NCBI RefSeq assembly: GCF_003308995.1
Contig: NZ_QFFJ01000001.1
Span: 124,001-188,000, forward strand
Origin: Chitinophaga flava
Lineage (GTDB): Bacteria; Bacteroidota; Bacteroidia; Chitinophagales; Chitinophagaceae
Direction: 5' to 3'
Length of the DNA: 64,000 nt
The notes beneath the pieces were generated by a model. It was not told the origin of the DNA, did not search any database, and saw only the letters and a program-made list of their open reading frames with translations. The translations under genes and the position numbers were made by a program. Below are positions 8,466 to 16,673 of this stretch, piece after piece (position 1 is the stretch's first letter; every line of letters starts with the position of its first letter).

Positions 8466-11441
8466 TTAGAATTTAAATGATATTTCCCCTGACAGCACCA
8501 CGGGTTGGGTCAGTTCCCTTACCTTTTTGGAGATGTCGCTATATTTTCTGGTAACGATATTAAAAACGTTGTAGGCACTGACGGAGAACCTGACTTTCTT
8601 TTTGATTTCCTTGATCACCTGCATATTCCAGTTGACATAAAAAGGATCGGAGTTGTCAGACTCGTCTGTGCTGAATAAGCCCAGCGATTGCCGGATAGGA
8701 CTGTCTGGAGCAAGCTCACTGATATCATGATATACGCTTTGTATATCTACATATCCCAGTGGTTGTCCGGCATTACCAATGTTGCGCTGACGCTTGTATA
8801 CAGAGAAGTTGGTGGTGAGGTTGACGATGAATCCGAGTTTGGGTATATGCGTAGTTGTTCTGAGCCTTGATCTGAAAGACCATGCTTCATAGTTGGAAGG
8901 CCCGAATATCCCGTACCAGATGCCGTTGGTAGCCAGTTGCGACTCATCTTTATACAGCAGTCTGTTGATGCTGCTGCCATACTTACTGTAATAGATCGCA
9001 TTGGAAAGATTGAAGCTGGTGGCAATGGCTTCTATCCTGTGTGTGTTGATGGTCCAGTCGGCACCGATATCTGTTGTAGCGATATCGTTTACTGCCATAT
9101 TATCCCAGATGCCTACACGAAGTTTTGTTTTCCCGGTTGGCCAATAGTTAATTTTCCCATTTTCGATTTTATAATCATATTCCGGCAACTCAAACTGACG
9201 GGGAGCGGAAGAAGTATTAAACCCATCCTTACTTTCCTTATAAAAAACAAACAGGGAGTTGTTAATCGTCTTGCCCAGATATTTAAGGCCTCCTTCCAGC
9301 TGAGCAGACTTCATCGGTTTCAGATAACTATTGTCGTGCATTAACTTCTGCGTATATACGAGATATACTCTTTTGGCTGGATCTTCATTATACACGTCCA
9401 GCAGGGGAATATCAAAATAGGTGGGCGCGGGATAACGATAAGACATACCCGGAGCTTTGGTAAACAACCCGTATCCCATGGTAATGGTCACCCGTTTGCT
9501 GAGCGCTAGCGAGGTATTGATACGGGGTTGTAATGTACCCCATCCATTCTGGATATCGTAACGTAATCCCGGGTTCAGGGACAGTTTACGGTTGAAAGGA
9601 TAAAGATCGATATGGTCCATGATATAAAAACCGGTGTTAACGAGGGCAGGCAGGTATTCATAGGCGTAAGGCCGCTGGTTCTGATAACGCTGGTTTACAA
9701 ACCTTGGCGTAGCTGGGTCTACCACTATCCCGTCTCCGTTATTGAAGGATATATATACATTAGCGCCGGCACTCCACTGGTGCTGCTTTTTTCCGGAGCC
9801 CCAATGGCCGTTGAATCCCAGGTTGGCACTGGCAGTATTGGGTTTTCCCAGGATATGGTCCACAGCGGTATAAACACCGGGAATATAATATCCTTCGTAA
9901 ATCCCGGTAGTGTCTTTGTCACCGATAGGCCTGGGATCACGGTTCATGGCGTACTGGGAATAAGACTCCTGCCGGGCCTGAGAGAATCCCATGCTAAGGA
10001 TTGCATTATCCAGGAACTTACCGTAGATATTATAGCTGGTGCGGTTGGAAATACTGAGTGCATTCGTTTTAGTGAAAACCCGCTCCTCGCGGATATCTTC
10101 GGGGTCCATTTTGATATCGTCATTCCGATAATTATAGGAAACGGAAAATGTGTTCTTCAGCTTTTGGCTCAGGCGATAGGTCCACATCAGGTCCAGGTTT
10201 GTTCTGTTATAGTTCTGCAGGAGGTTGCGCGGATCTGCATTGCTGCGCAGATAATCGATATATATATTCAGTGCACCCAGTTTTTTACCCAGTTCAAACC
10301 CCTTACCAATGCCATACTGAGTTGTGTATCCATTAATACCTATTCTTCCCTGCAAAGGTGTTGCACCTGCCTGTCTGTCGATGATTACGGCACCATTGGT
10401 AAGATCACCATATCTGGCGGATGCGATACCCGATACCACTTCGATCCGCTCAACATTACTTACAGGGATATCACGCAGGTCCAGGCCCTGAAAAGGTACA
10501 TCAAAGCCGCTCTGGCCTGACTTCCGAATGGTAGATGTGGTATTCCCGAACATGGAAAGGCTCTTCGTTTGCATATTGGCATCATTGGAGCGGACGATAT
10601 CATCCACAATGATGGCGGTACCCATTGAATTATTGGCTGCGGCAGCGTTTAAGGCGGCAGTTCTTAAAGTGATGGACTGTACATTTAGCAGATCCGGCAC
10701 TTTCTCCTCCCGGCCTGGCAACGTATTTAATATATCCGCCAGGGAAAAGGCCTGGGCCTGTTCTATCACCTCGCGGTCAAATACCAGGGAAGAATTGGAG
10801 TTGGTGCCTTTTTGTACAGCATTCACATGAATACCGTTCAGCGTAAGACTCAGCTCCTTTAGCAGAAAGGTCTGCTGCCGGCCATAGGAAGCCGGAGACA
10901 CCATGGTTTCTATGGTCTGTTTCCCGACATAGGAAATGGAAAGGCTGGAAGGTACGGAGTTATCTGGCACCCGGAATACAAAAACGCCGTCATTGTTGGT
11001 AGTCTGCTGGGCACCTGTTTCCTTCAGTTGTACGCTTGCAAATTCAAGGGGCTTGCCTTTTTCATCCACCACGCGACCAGTCAGCACACCAGACTGCGTT
11101 CCCGCCTGTTTTAGCGGAAGCATGGCAGCAGCATAAATAATATACCCCTCACCGTTAGTCCTGGTTGTATATCCTGTTCCCTGTAATACAGTGGCGATCA
11201 GTGCAGGAAACGGCTTGTCATGAATGTGCCTGGCCGGCACTTTTATCCGGGAAAGGTCTGCCGGGTTGTAAGTCAGTCCGGTGCCGGTAGCTTTTGACAC
11301 ATATTGCAGTGCAGAAGACAATGTCCCCGCAGGAATATTCAGCGTGTATACTTTGGCGTTACCTTGTCCGGTTCCCGCCAGTGGCAGCAATACCGAAAAA
11401 AACAACACCATCAGAATGTTATGCAAGTTTAAAGACCCCAT
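8466..11441 (-). CDS. TonB-dependent receptor with STN signalling domain
   Basis: This is an outer-membrane active-transport receptor of 991 residues. In order it has a signal peptide (1-25), an STN domain (about 30-105, beginning VYTLNIPAGTLSSALQYVS), a carboxypeptidase-regulatory-like domain (about 120-200, GVLTGRVVDEKGKPLEFASV), a plug domain (about 215-360, including VERIEVVSGIASARYGDLTNGAVI) and a 22-strand barrel ending in ISFKF. The STN domain is what touches FecR-type anti-sigma factors, and exactly such a gene plus an ECF sigma gene lies upstream. The receptor therefore probably both imports a ligand and reports it to the sigma factor. The ligand is unknown; siderophore, haem or a metal complex are possible given the di-haem protein at the operon's end. 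Confidence 0.95.
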   Translation of the reverse strand: MGSLNLHNILMVLFFSVLLPLAGTGQGNAKVYTLNIPAGTLSSALQYVSKATGTGLTYNPADLSRIKVPARHIHDKPFPALIATVLQGTGYTTRTNGEGYIIYAAAMLPLKQAGTQSGVLTGRVVDEKGKPLEFASVQLKETGAQQTTNNDGVFVFRVPDNSVPSSLSISYVGKQTIETMVSPASYGRQQTFLLKELSLTLNGIHVNAVQKGTNSNSSLVFDREVIEQAQAFSLADILNTLPGREEKVPDLLNVQSITLRTAALNAAAANNSMGTAIIVDDIVRSNDANMQTKSLSMFGNTTSTIRKSGQSGFDVPFQGLDLRDIPVSNVERIEVVSGIASARYGDLTNGAVIIDRQAGATPLQGRIGINGYTTQYGIGKGFELGKKLGALNIYIDYLRSNADPRNLLQNYNRTNLDLMWTYRLSQKLKNTFSVSYNYRNDDIKMDPEDIREERVFTKTNALSISNRTSYNIYGKFLDNAILSMGFSQARQESYSQYAMNRDPRPIGDKDTTGIYEGYYIPGVYTAVDHILGKPNTASANLGFNGHWGSGKKQHQWSAGANVYISFNNGDGIVVDPATPRFVNQRYQNQRPYAYEYLPALVNTGFYIMDHIDLYPFNRKLSLNPGLRYDIQNGWGTLQPRINTSLALSKRVTITMGYGLFTKAPGMSYRYPAPTYFDIPLLDVYNEDPAKRVYLVYTQKLMHDNSYLKPMKSAQLEGGLKYLGKTINNSLFVFYKESKDGFNTSSAPRQFELPEYDYKIENGKINYWPTGKTKLRVGIWDNMAVNDIATTDIGADWTINTHRIEAIATSFNLSNAIYYSKYGSSINRLLYKDESQLATNGIWYGIFGPSNYEAWSFRSRLRTTTHIPKLGFIVNLTTNFSVYKRQRNIGNAGQPLGYVDIQSVYHDISELAPDSPIRQSLGLFSTDESDNSDPFYVNWNMQVIKEIKKKVRFSVSAYNVFNIVTRKYSDISKKVRELTQPVVLSGEISFKF

Positions 11442-11453
11442 CTCTCTAAAAAT

Positions 11454-12461
11454 TTATTGGCAGGCATTTCCTGCTATATGAATAGTATCACCGGATTTCT
11501 TCCAGGTAATTCCGTAAATCAGTTTCAGTGCATTCAGCGTATGACTGATATCCTCCACAGGCTTGAAGGTGGTGGTGATGCGGCATGTTGCCAGTGAAGG
11601 TGCATCAAATACGATCGTACAGGTATAAGTCCTTTCAAGTACCTGGCGTAGTTCTTCAAAACTTACATCGGAGAGCATGACCGTGCCGGAACGCCAGTCT
11701 GCCTGCGCCAGCGCATACGTTTTCAGCACTAACTGGCTGGAGTTGCGGCGACTGGTTATCATCTGCCCTGCAGTTACCGTATCCGCTTTATATTTATCAT
11801 TACTCACGGATACCAAACCACAGACCACTCCTACCCTTTCCTCATCCTGTTGCTTATAACTGCTGATATTAAAAGAGGTCCCGATATCTGTAATCAGCAA
11901 ACCGGAATTGGTTGTAACGGTAAAAGGACGATCATCATCATGCAGCACTTCGAAATAGGCTTCTCCATCCAGTAGATCGACATTCCGCCTGTTATTGTAA
12001 CGCAGCGTGGTAGCGGTGTTCATCCATACTACAGAACTATCCGGTAAAACGATTTTTTTCAGCTCACCTCTTTGGGTGGTCACCATAAAATCCTGATGTG
12101 TGCGGTTATGATTCCATATCCAGGCAACGTAAGTCCCCAGCAGTATACATACTACTGCGGCGGCTACACGAAAATATGGCCGAAGGAATTTTTGTCCGAT
12201 TGATACAGCAGGTGTTACAGCCGGTTGCTGTATCAGTTGCCGGAGTTTGGCTTTTTGTTCATTTATTTCCTGTTGTTCTCCAAACAGAAACATTCCCAGC
12301 ACCATCCGCTCCGCCTGCCTCAGCAGCGGCTGTCGCTCCGGATGGGTAGCGGCATAGTTTTGCCATAACTGCCGGTCCTGATCATTCCTATGGAGGCAGT
12401 AGTTAATAAATGAATCGTCTGTAACGAGGTATTCCAATGTTATCGGTAACTGCATCTGCAA
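11454..12461 (-). CDS. FecR-family anti-sigma factor
   Basis: This is a 335-residue single-pass inner-membrane regulator. The cytoplasmic N-terminal part (1-95) should bind the sigma factor encoded just upstream. One membrane helix lies at about 97-115. The periplasmic FecR domain follows at about 125-230 (VTTQRGELKKIVLPDSSVVWMN and DGEAYFEV are characteristic), then a DUF4974-type secretin-like domain at the C-terminus (about 255-330). It lies 12 bp before the STN-containing receptor gene and 60 bp after the sigma gene, the standard order for cell-surface signalling. Confidence 0.94.
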   Translation of the reverse strand: MQMQLPITLEYLVTDDSFINYCLHRNDQDRQLWQNYAATHPERQPLLRQAERMVLGMFLFGEQQEINEQKAKLRQLIQQPAVTPAVSIGQKFLRPYFRVAAAVVCILLGTYVAWIWNHNRTHQDFMVTTQRGELKKIVLPDSSVVWMNTATTLRYNNRRNVDLLDGEAYFEVLHDDDRPFTVTTNSGLLITDIGTSFNISSYKQQDEERVGVVCGLVSVSNDKYKADTVTAGQMITSRRNSSQLVLKTYALAQADWRSGTVMLSDVSFEELRQVLERTYTCTIVFDAPSLATCRITTTFKPVEDISHTLNALKLIYGITWKKSGDTIHIAGNACQ

Positions 12462-12521
12462 AGTGCTTTACAGTAAGAGCAGTGTTCCCCCGAAATTTTA
12501 CCCGCCTTTTTGCATATTTTT

Positions 12522-13124
12522 TTACAGTAATAAATACTGGATAGCGGAGATCATTTCTTTCGAATGGCCGTCGGCTGCAAGTTGGTCGCGCAGCGTTTTC
12601 ACGGCTTCGTGTATTTTGTTGTAAATAGTTCGCTCGGTTAGTCCGGTCCTTGCTGCCATTTCACTATAGCTGAGACCTTCATAATATTTCAGCCTGATCA
12701 ATTCCCGTTTTCGGGAAGAAAGCCTGCTGATGGCCCGCTGCAGCACTTCTTCTACTTCCTGCACCCGGATACGGTTGATTAAAAATACTTCATGTGAATC
12801 TTCCGTATGCTCCGGATCATCCGGCTGAAACTCACCAGGGAACTGCAGCTTGTTATGATTGTTATTAACGGCAGCGAGTAAACGACGACGGAAAGCTGTC
12901 AGCATATACGCCTCCGGGATAGCCACTGCTGTTAGTGTGTCCCTTTTCTGCCAGAAATACAGGAATGTCTGGTTAATGGTATCTTTCACCAGTTCTCTGT
13001 CGCTGCAGATCCTCAGGCCATAACGAAGCAATCCGGGATACCATGCATCATACAGGTCCAGCAACAGCTGTTCGTTCCCTTGCAGTAGCCCGTTCCACAA
13101 TGTTGTTATATCCGGTCTGTCCAT
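12522..13124 (-). CDS. ECF RNA polymerase sigma factor
   Basis: This is a 200-residue sigma-70-family extracytoplasmic-function factor. Region 2 covers about residues 20-95 (LLDLYDAWYPGLLRYG... TINQTFLYFWQKRD). Region 4 covers about 125-185, with the helix-turn-helix around YYEGLSYSEMAARTGLTERTIYNKIHEA. It is the first gene of the six-gene minus-strand operon and presumably directs transcription of that operon when the receptor and FecR signal ligand. A TACTTTTG -7-like box lies 37-44 bp upstream of its start. Confidence 0.94.
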   Translation of the reverse strand: MDRPDITTLWNGLLQGNEQLLLDLYDAWYPGLLRYGLRICSDRELVKDTINQTFLYFWQKRDTLTAVAIPEAYMLTAFRRRLLAAVNNNHNKLQFPGEFQPDDPEHTEDSHEVFLINRIRVQEVEEVLQRAISRLSSRKRELIRLKYYEGLSYSEMAARTGLTERTIYNKIHEAVKTLRDQLAADGHSKEMISAIQYLLL

Positions 13125-13160
13125 CTATACTGCTTTAGGCTCAACTTGAAAAGACGAGCG

Positions 13161-13168
13161 CAAAAGTA
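13161..13168 (-). promoter_or_regulatory. -7 box for the ECF sigma operon
   Basis: Read on the minus strand the bases are TACTTTTG, a full match to the Bacteroidota -7 consensus TAnnTTTG. They end 37 bp before the sigma-factor start codon. I could not find a good -33 TTG at the expected spacing, so this is a partial match. Confidence 0.4.
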
Positions 13169-13249
13169 GAACGATAAAACCTGGGATGTTTACGAAATCG
13201 GGAAAAATTAAGGGGGAAGTTTACGCGGATCGGGAAAAAATCGCTTACC

Positions 13250-13648
13250 TTATCGAGATTCCAATTCAACAATCGTTAATCTGTTTCCATATAAATCAGC
13301 ACAGTGAAAATACGTGCTGCCACCGGCTGTCTCCATCGGTTCGATAATGGTAAGCCCGTTGGTTTTCACATGATCAAACAATCCCTTACAATCATCTGTA
13401 TAAATAACCAGCGTCGGTTGCCCACCGGTCTGTTTTCCCAGCAATGCCCGTTGTTCCTTACTATCCGCTTTTAAAAACCAGATACCGGATTGTTCATCAC
13501 CACTGAAACGGATATGCAAAAACCTTTGCCCATCGGTCGTTTCAGCATCAAACAGTTTCTCACAAAAAAAATTCTTGCGGTAAAAATCAAATGCCTGGTC
13601 ATAATCATCTACCAGCAGGATGGAACGGCCAAGTGTTGTTTTCATCAT
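13250..13648 (-). CDS. VOC-family (glyoxalase/bleomycin-resistance fold) protein
   Basis: This is a 132-residue single VOC domain with the usual opening GRSILLVDDYDQAFDFYRKNF and the closing metal-site strand FHCADLYGNRLTIVEL. Members include glyoxalases, dioxygenases and drug-binding proteins; the substrate here cannot be told. An in-frame extension to 13723 exists. I chose the internal MMKTTLG start because the VOC fold begins there and because a perfect TACCTTTG -7 box (13673-13680) lies inside the extension, about 25 bp upstream of this ATG. The second ATG at 13645 is equally possible. It is a single-gene unit diverging from the AraC regulator. Confidence 0.85.
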   Translation of the reverse strand: MMKTTLGRSILLVDDYDQAFDFYRKNFFCEKLFDAETTDGQRFLHIRFSGDEQSGIWFLKADSKEQRALLGKQTGGQPTLVIYTDDCKGLFDHVKTNGLTIIEPMETAGGSTYFHCADLYGNRLTIVELESR

Positions 13649-13672
13649 ATTAACGGAGATAGGCGTTTTCTC

Positions 13673-13680
13673 CAAAGGTA
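13673..13680 (-). promoter_or_regulatory. -7 box for the VOC gene
   Basis: The minus strand reads TACCTTTG, matching TAnnTTTG, with 24 bp to the preferred start codon. It decides the start choice, since it would otherwise lie inside the coding region. No clear -33 element is seen. Confidence 0.4.
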
Positions 13681-13884
13681 ATGGAAAACGGTATTTGAGC
13701 CTATCGATTCTGATAGTCAGCACTTTGCAGGGTAAATATTCTAATGGCGGATTACTTAGGAATGCTTCGTACGACCCGGGTAGAAAAAATACAAACCACC
13801 ATTTTTTTTATTTACATTTAAGTATCGTAAAGCCCCGAATCGTTGAGTACCACGCCGAAATGAACCAGTACAAATTTGTCCCCA

Positions 13885-14712
13885 ATGATCTTCAACGTCA
13901 AGCCAGGTTTATTTTTATCTGAATACGTCAGGCTGTACAGGATTGTCGATTTTCACTTTCCTGACAATTTTGTAGTTCCATGCAAAGTATATCCGCCACG
14001 GCCGGAGTACTGCTTACAATTTTTTCCAAAAGATATGGAAACCGCCCAATATCCTGATTCAGGTCTGGTTATTGGAAAGAAGAAAGTCATAATGATGGGA
14101 CAGCATTCCAAGTTGATCCATCGTTATCCGGGTAACGAATTTTTATGTCTGCAAGTTATTTTTCAACCCGGAGGATTTTACCAACTCACTAATATCCCAT
14201 CTGAATATTTGGTAAACAAGTATATGGACGCTGAAGATATTTTGGGCAAAAATATTCATCTGATAAACGAACAGTTGTTTTATGCCCAGGGCTATGCAGC
14301 AATGATTGATATTATTGAGAAATTCCTGATCGACTTCATCAGAAAAAGTAAAATGGTTAAACATCCTGTTGATGACATCAGTATACAGATGCTTCGTGAG
14401 GAAGAATTGTTTTCAGTGGATAGATTTTTGAAAACAGCTTGTCTTTCTCACCGGCAGATTGACCGGAAATTTAAAGAGCGAATTGGTATGCCGCCTAAAC
14501 AGTTTTTGCAGCTTATCCGCTTTGATAAGGCTTTTCGCATGAAGAACCGTTTTTCACAGAAGGACTGGCTTTCGATAGCACTGCATTGCGGTTATCATGA
14601 TTATCAACATTTAGCAAAGGAGTATAAGGAATTCACCGGTAAAACGCCTGCGCAGTTTTTTGAAATAGATAATAACGCTCCTGAACGGACCCTGGGTGAT
14701 GTAGAAATATGA
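13885..14712 (+). CDS. AraC-family transcriptional regulator
   Basis: This is a 275-residue regulator. The N-terminal ~150 residues look like the DUF6597/cupin-like sensor seen in Bacteroidota AraC proteins (YCLQFFPKD... HRYPGNEFLCLQVIFQPGGFYQLT). The C-terminal ~100 residues are the double helix-turn-helix DNA-binding domain (LSHRQIDRKFKERIGMPPKQFLQLIRFDKAF, then WLSIALHCGYHDYQHLAKEYKEFTGKTPAQF). A TTG codon at 13876 could extend it by three residues; ATG at 13885 is preferred. It lies between the divergent VOC gene and a downstream cupin gene; either may be its target, but nothing in the sequence proves it. Confidence 0.92.
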   Translation: MIFNVKPGLFLSEYVRLYRIVDFHFPDNFVVPCKVYPPRPEYCLQFFPKDMETAQYPDSGLVIGKKKVIMMGQHSKLIHRYPGNEFLCLQVIFQPGGFYQLTNIPSEYLVNKYMDAEDILGKNIHLINEQLFYAQGYAAMIDIIEKFLIDFIRKSKMVKHPVDDISIQMLREEELFSVDRFLKTACLSHRQIDRKFKERIGMPPKQFLQLIRFDKAFRMKNRFSQKDWLSIALHCGYHDYQHLAKEYKEFTGKTPAQFFEIDNNAPERTLGDVEI

Positions 14713-14760
14713 TAGTAAAAAACGTCCAGTTCTTACCACTGCTTTCGTTCCATCTGAAAT

Positions 14761-14768
14761 TAGCTTTG
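14761..14768 (+). promoter_or_regulatory. -7 box for the cupin gene
   Basis: TAGCTTTG matches the Bacteroidota TAnnTTTG consensus and lies 20 bp before the cupin ATG. A TTTC element 14 bp upstream is a weak and too closely spaced -33 candidate. Confidence 0.35.
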
Positions 14769-14788
14769 TGTTGTAAAATTTTTCAGAT

Positions 14789-15337
14789 ATGGAACGAAAA
14801 CAATTTTTACTGACTTCACTCACAGCGATACCTGCTATTGCTTTTGGCAAAATAGCAGGTAATACCAGCGGCATAGCACCGGCATTCATTGTTCGTGCAG
14901 GCAGCAACCGCTCTGGCCAGCCTATGATGAAATATATGGGCGCCCATCCTAATGATGTGGTGATTTCAAGGCACGATACCAATAATCAACTGGCCGTTTT
15001 TTTATTTACAGGCCACAGCAACATCGGTACGCCATTACATGTGCATTATCATCAAGATGAATTTTTTACCGTATTGGAAGGAAAGTACAAGTTTGTTTGC
15101 GGTGAAATGACCAGTGAATTACATGCAGGTGATACTATCTTTTTGCCGAGAAATATCCCTCACCAATGGCTACAGCTGTCAGAGAACGGAAGACTGATTT
15201 ATGCCGTCAGCCCTGCGGGTGAACTGGAGGATTTTTTCAAAGAGGCAAATGATTTAAAAACGCCTACCGAGGAAGAGATTAATAGGCTTGCCTTAAAGCA
15301 CGGCATCAGGCATATTGGGCCGCCTTTAAGCTTATAA
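14789..15337 (+). CDS. Exported cupin-domain protein
   Basis: This is a 182-residue protein with a short hydrophobic export-like N-terminus (MERKQFLLTSLTAIPAIAFG) and one double-stranded beta-helix (cupin) domain. Cupin motif 1 reads GTPLHVHYHQDEFFTVLEGKY, giving metal-ligand candidates His, His and Glu. Motif 2 reads AGDTIFLPRNIPHQW with a further His. It resembles quercetin-2,3-dioxygenase-like cupins, but the substrate is unknown. It begins 76 bp after the AraC gene with its own -7 box, and a bidirectional hairpin terminator follows it. Confidence 0.85.
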   Translation: MERKQFLLTSLTAIPAIAFGKIAGNTSGIAPAFIVRAGSNRSGQPMMKYMGAHPNDVVISRHDTNNQLAVFLFTGHSNIGTPLHVHYHQDEFFTVLEGKYKFVCGEMTSELHAGDTIFLPRNIPHQWLQLSENGRLIYAVSPAGELEDFFKEANDLKTPTEEEINRLALKHGIRHIGPPLSL

Positions 15338-15366
15338 ATAAAGCGATGAGTTACCTAAAACATAAA

Positions 15367-15396
15367 AGGACGTCTCATTTATTTTTGGGACGTCCT
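15367..15396. terminator. Bidirectional hairpin terminator
   Basis: An 11-bp inverted repeat (AGGACGTCTCA / TGGGACGTCCT, one G-T wobble) with an 8-nt loop lies between the convergent cupin and DUF2306 genes. On the minus strand it is followed by a short U-run (TTTTATG), so it probably stops transcripts from both sides. Confidence 0.75.
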
Positions 15397-15421
15397 CTTA
15401 TAGAATCTATTGGCCGGGGTA

Positions 15422-16048
15422 TCACCGGGGTTTCATTCCTTTAATCAGCTCGTAGGCATATAAGGGTAACGACCATCCCAACCAGAAGAAGGTGGGACCA
15501 ATGTCTGCAAAATTACCCAGGCGTTGCACTACAGGCATTTTCAGCGCCAGCCCCGATACTACAAAAGCCAGCGTAACAAGATAACTTCTGATCATCCAGT
15601 CTTTATGTTGCTTGTACTGCCCTTTTACAGCCAGCCACCAGGCTACAAAGGTGGTGGTAATCCATACGGACACCCACACCTGCAGAGAAAAGGCATAGGC
15701 CCAGTTGATAGCATAAGCCGTGGTAGCAGCCAGTACTACTGCACAGATACTGCTGGCCAGAATAGCCAGTAGATAAAGATATCCGATCACACGATGCGGT
15801 TTCCTGTTTTGCAGCAACCGCTTCGAAAATTGAAACGGGCCTAACACCAACGCACCTCCGCCGGCGGTAATATGCATCAGAAGAAACCATCTGACCGGGA
15901 AATATTTACCCATTGCTTCCGGTGTTAGCCGGAGGTATCCATCGGCAGTATGCATAAAGGTCCAGGTAATGTACAGAATGCCCAACCACACCAGGAAATA
16001 AAACAAATCTTTTAATGTCAAAGGGCCACCGGCCATCGTCTTACTCAT
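15422..16048 (-). CDS. DUF2306 membrane protein
   Basis: This is a 208-residue multi-pass inner-membrane protein with about six hydrophobic helices. Conserved-looking patterns include WFLLMHITAGGGALVLGPFQF, RKPHRVIGYLYL and HKDWMIRSYLVT, which are typical of DUF2306, and the spaced His residues hint at haem or metal binding. The frame stays open up to 16141, but that would overlap the HxlR gene. I place the start at MSKTMAGGP (16048), just before the first membrane segment. It lies 64 bp downstream of the HxlR regulator on the same strand and may be co-transcribed with it. Confidence 0.85.
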   Translation of the reverse strand: MSKTMAGGPLTLKDLFYFLVWLGILYITWTFMHTADGYLRLTPEAMGKYFPVRWFLLMHITAGGGALVLGPFQFSKRLLQNRKPHRVIGYLYLLAILASSICAVVLAATTAYAINWAYAFSLQVWVSVWITTTFVAWWLAVKGQYKQHKDWMIRSYLVTLAFVVSGLALKMPVVQRLGNFADIGPTFFWLGWSLPLYAYELIKGMKPR

Positions 16049-16112
16049 GTTGAATACGAATTTATGGGAACAAAATTCCGTATCTGACCAACAAGAGTCA
16101 ATAACCGAAAAA

Positions 16113-16484
16113 TTATTCGGTATAGGCACTGGCGTTAGCAACGGCCTGTTTCACTTCTTCCCCATGCTTCTTACCCCAGTTATCGATCACTTCAATAACA
16201 GGCACCAGGGAAAGGCCCAGGCTGGTTAAAGTGTAATTAGCCCGCAGTGGGAAACCGGGCTGTATATTTTTCTGTACTACACCTAAGGCTTCCAACTCTC
16301 TGAGTTGCATATCCAGTACGCGCGGTGTGGCTTCCTTTATCAGCCGGTGTATTTCGCTGGGACGCTGATAACCTTTATGAATCATATCAACGATACAGGG
16401 CTTCCATTTAGCGCCCAGTACTTTCGTATATACAGTAATGCCGCAATCAAGGTCCAATGGTATTTTACGTTCGTAGGTAAACAT
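16113..16484 (-). CDS. HxlR-family winged-helix regulator
   Basis: This is a 123-residue HxlR/MarR-like DNA-binding protein. The family pattern is clear: an N-terminal cysteine (DLDCGI), VLGAKWKPCIVDMIHKG, RPSEIHRLIKEATPRVLDMQLRELEALGVVQK, then the wing and the LTSLGLSLVPVIEVIDNWG helix. HxlR proteins commonly sense electrophiles or redox stress and control a divergent oxidoreductase. Exactly that arrangement occurs here, with an MDR oxidoreductase starting 189 bp away on the other strand and an imperfect palindrome between them. Confidence 0.93.
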   Translation of the reverse strand: MFTYERKIPLDLDCGITVYTKVLGAKWKPCIVDMIHKGYQRPSEIHRLIKEATPRVLDMQLRELEALGVVQKNIQPGFPLRANYTLTSLGLSLVPVIEVIDNWGKKHGEEVKQAVANASAYTE

Positions 16485-16516
16485 GCTGCAGTAGGTTTTT
16501 TATAAAAAATAAATTC

Positions 16517-16545
16517 ATCTATCGTCCGGTAATCCGGCAATAGAT
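16517..16545. promoter_or_regulatory. Imperfect palindrome, candidate HxlR operator
   Basis: ATCTAT-CGT-CCGG is mirrored by CCGG-CA-ATAGAT around a short centre in the region between the HxlR and MDR genes. Outer arms of 6 bp and inner arms of 4 bp are perfect, with a one-base asymmetry between them. Such a dyad fits a dimeric winged-helix repressor, but it could also form a weak hairpin. Confidence 0.35.
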
Positions 16546-16673
16546 AAAGCTAAGGATATCTTTCGAGATTCTTTACACGATACTATTATCCAAAGATATT
16601 ACTGCTAAATACAAAATGGTTACTGCGCTGAAAAGATAGGCTTTCCGAATTTTGGCAGCCGAAAATAACAATC

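Noticed and set aside
13876..13884. TTG start three codons upstream for the AraC regulator
   Set aside because: ATG at 13885 is the stronger start codon and the extension adds no recognisable domain sequence.
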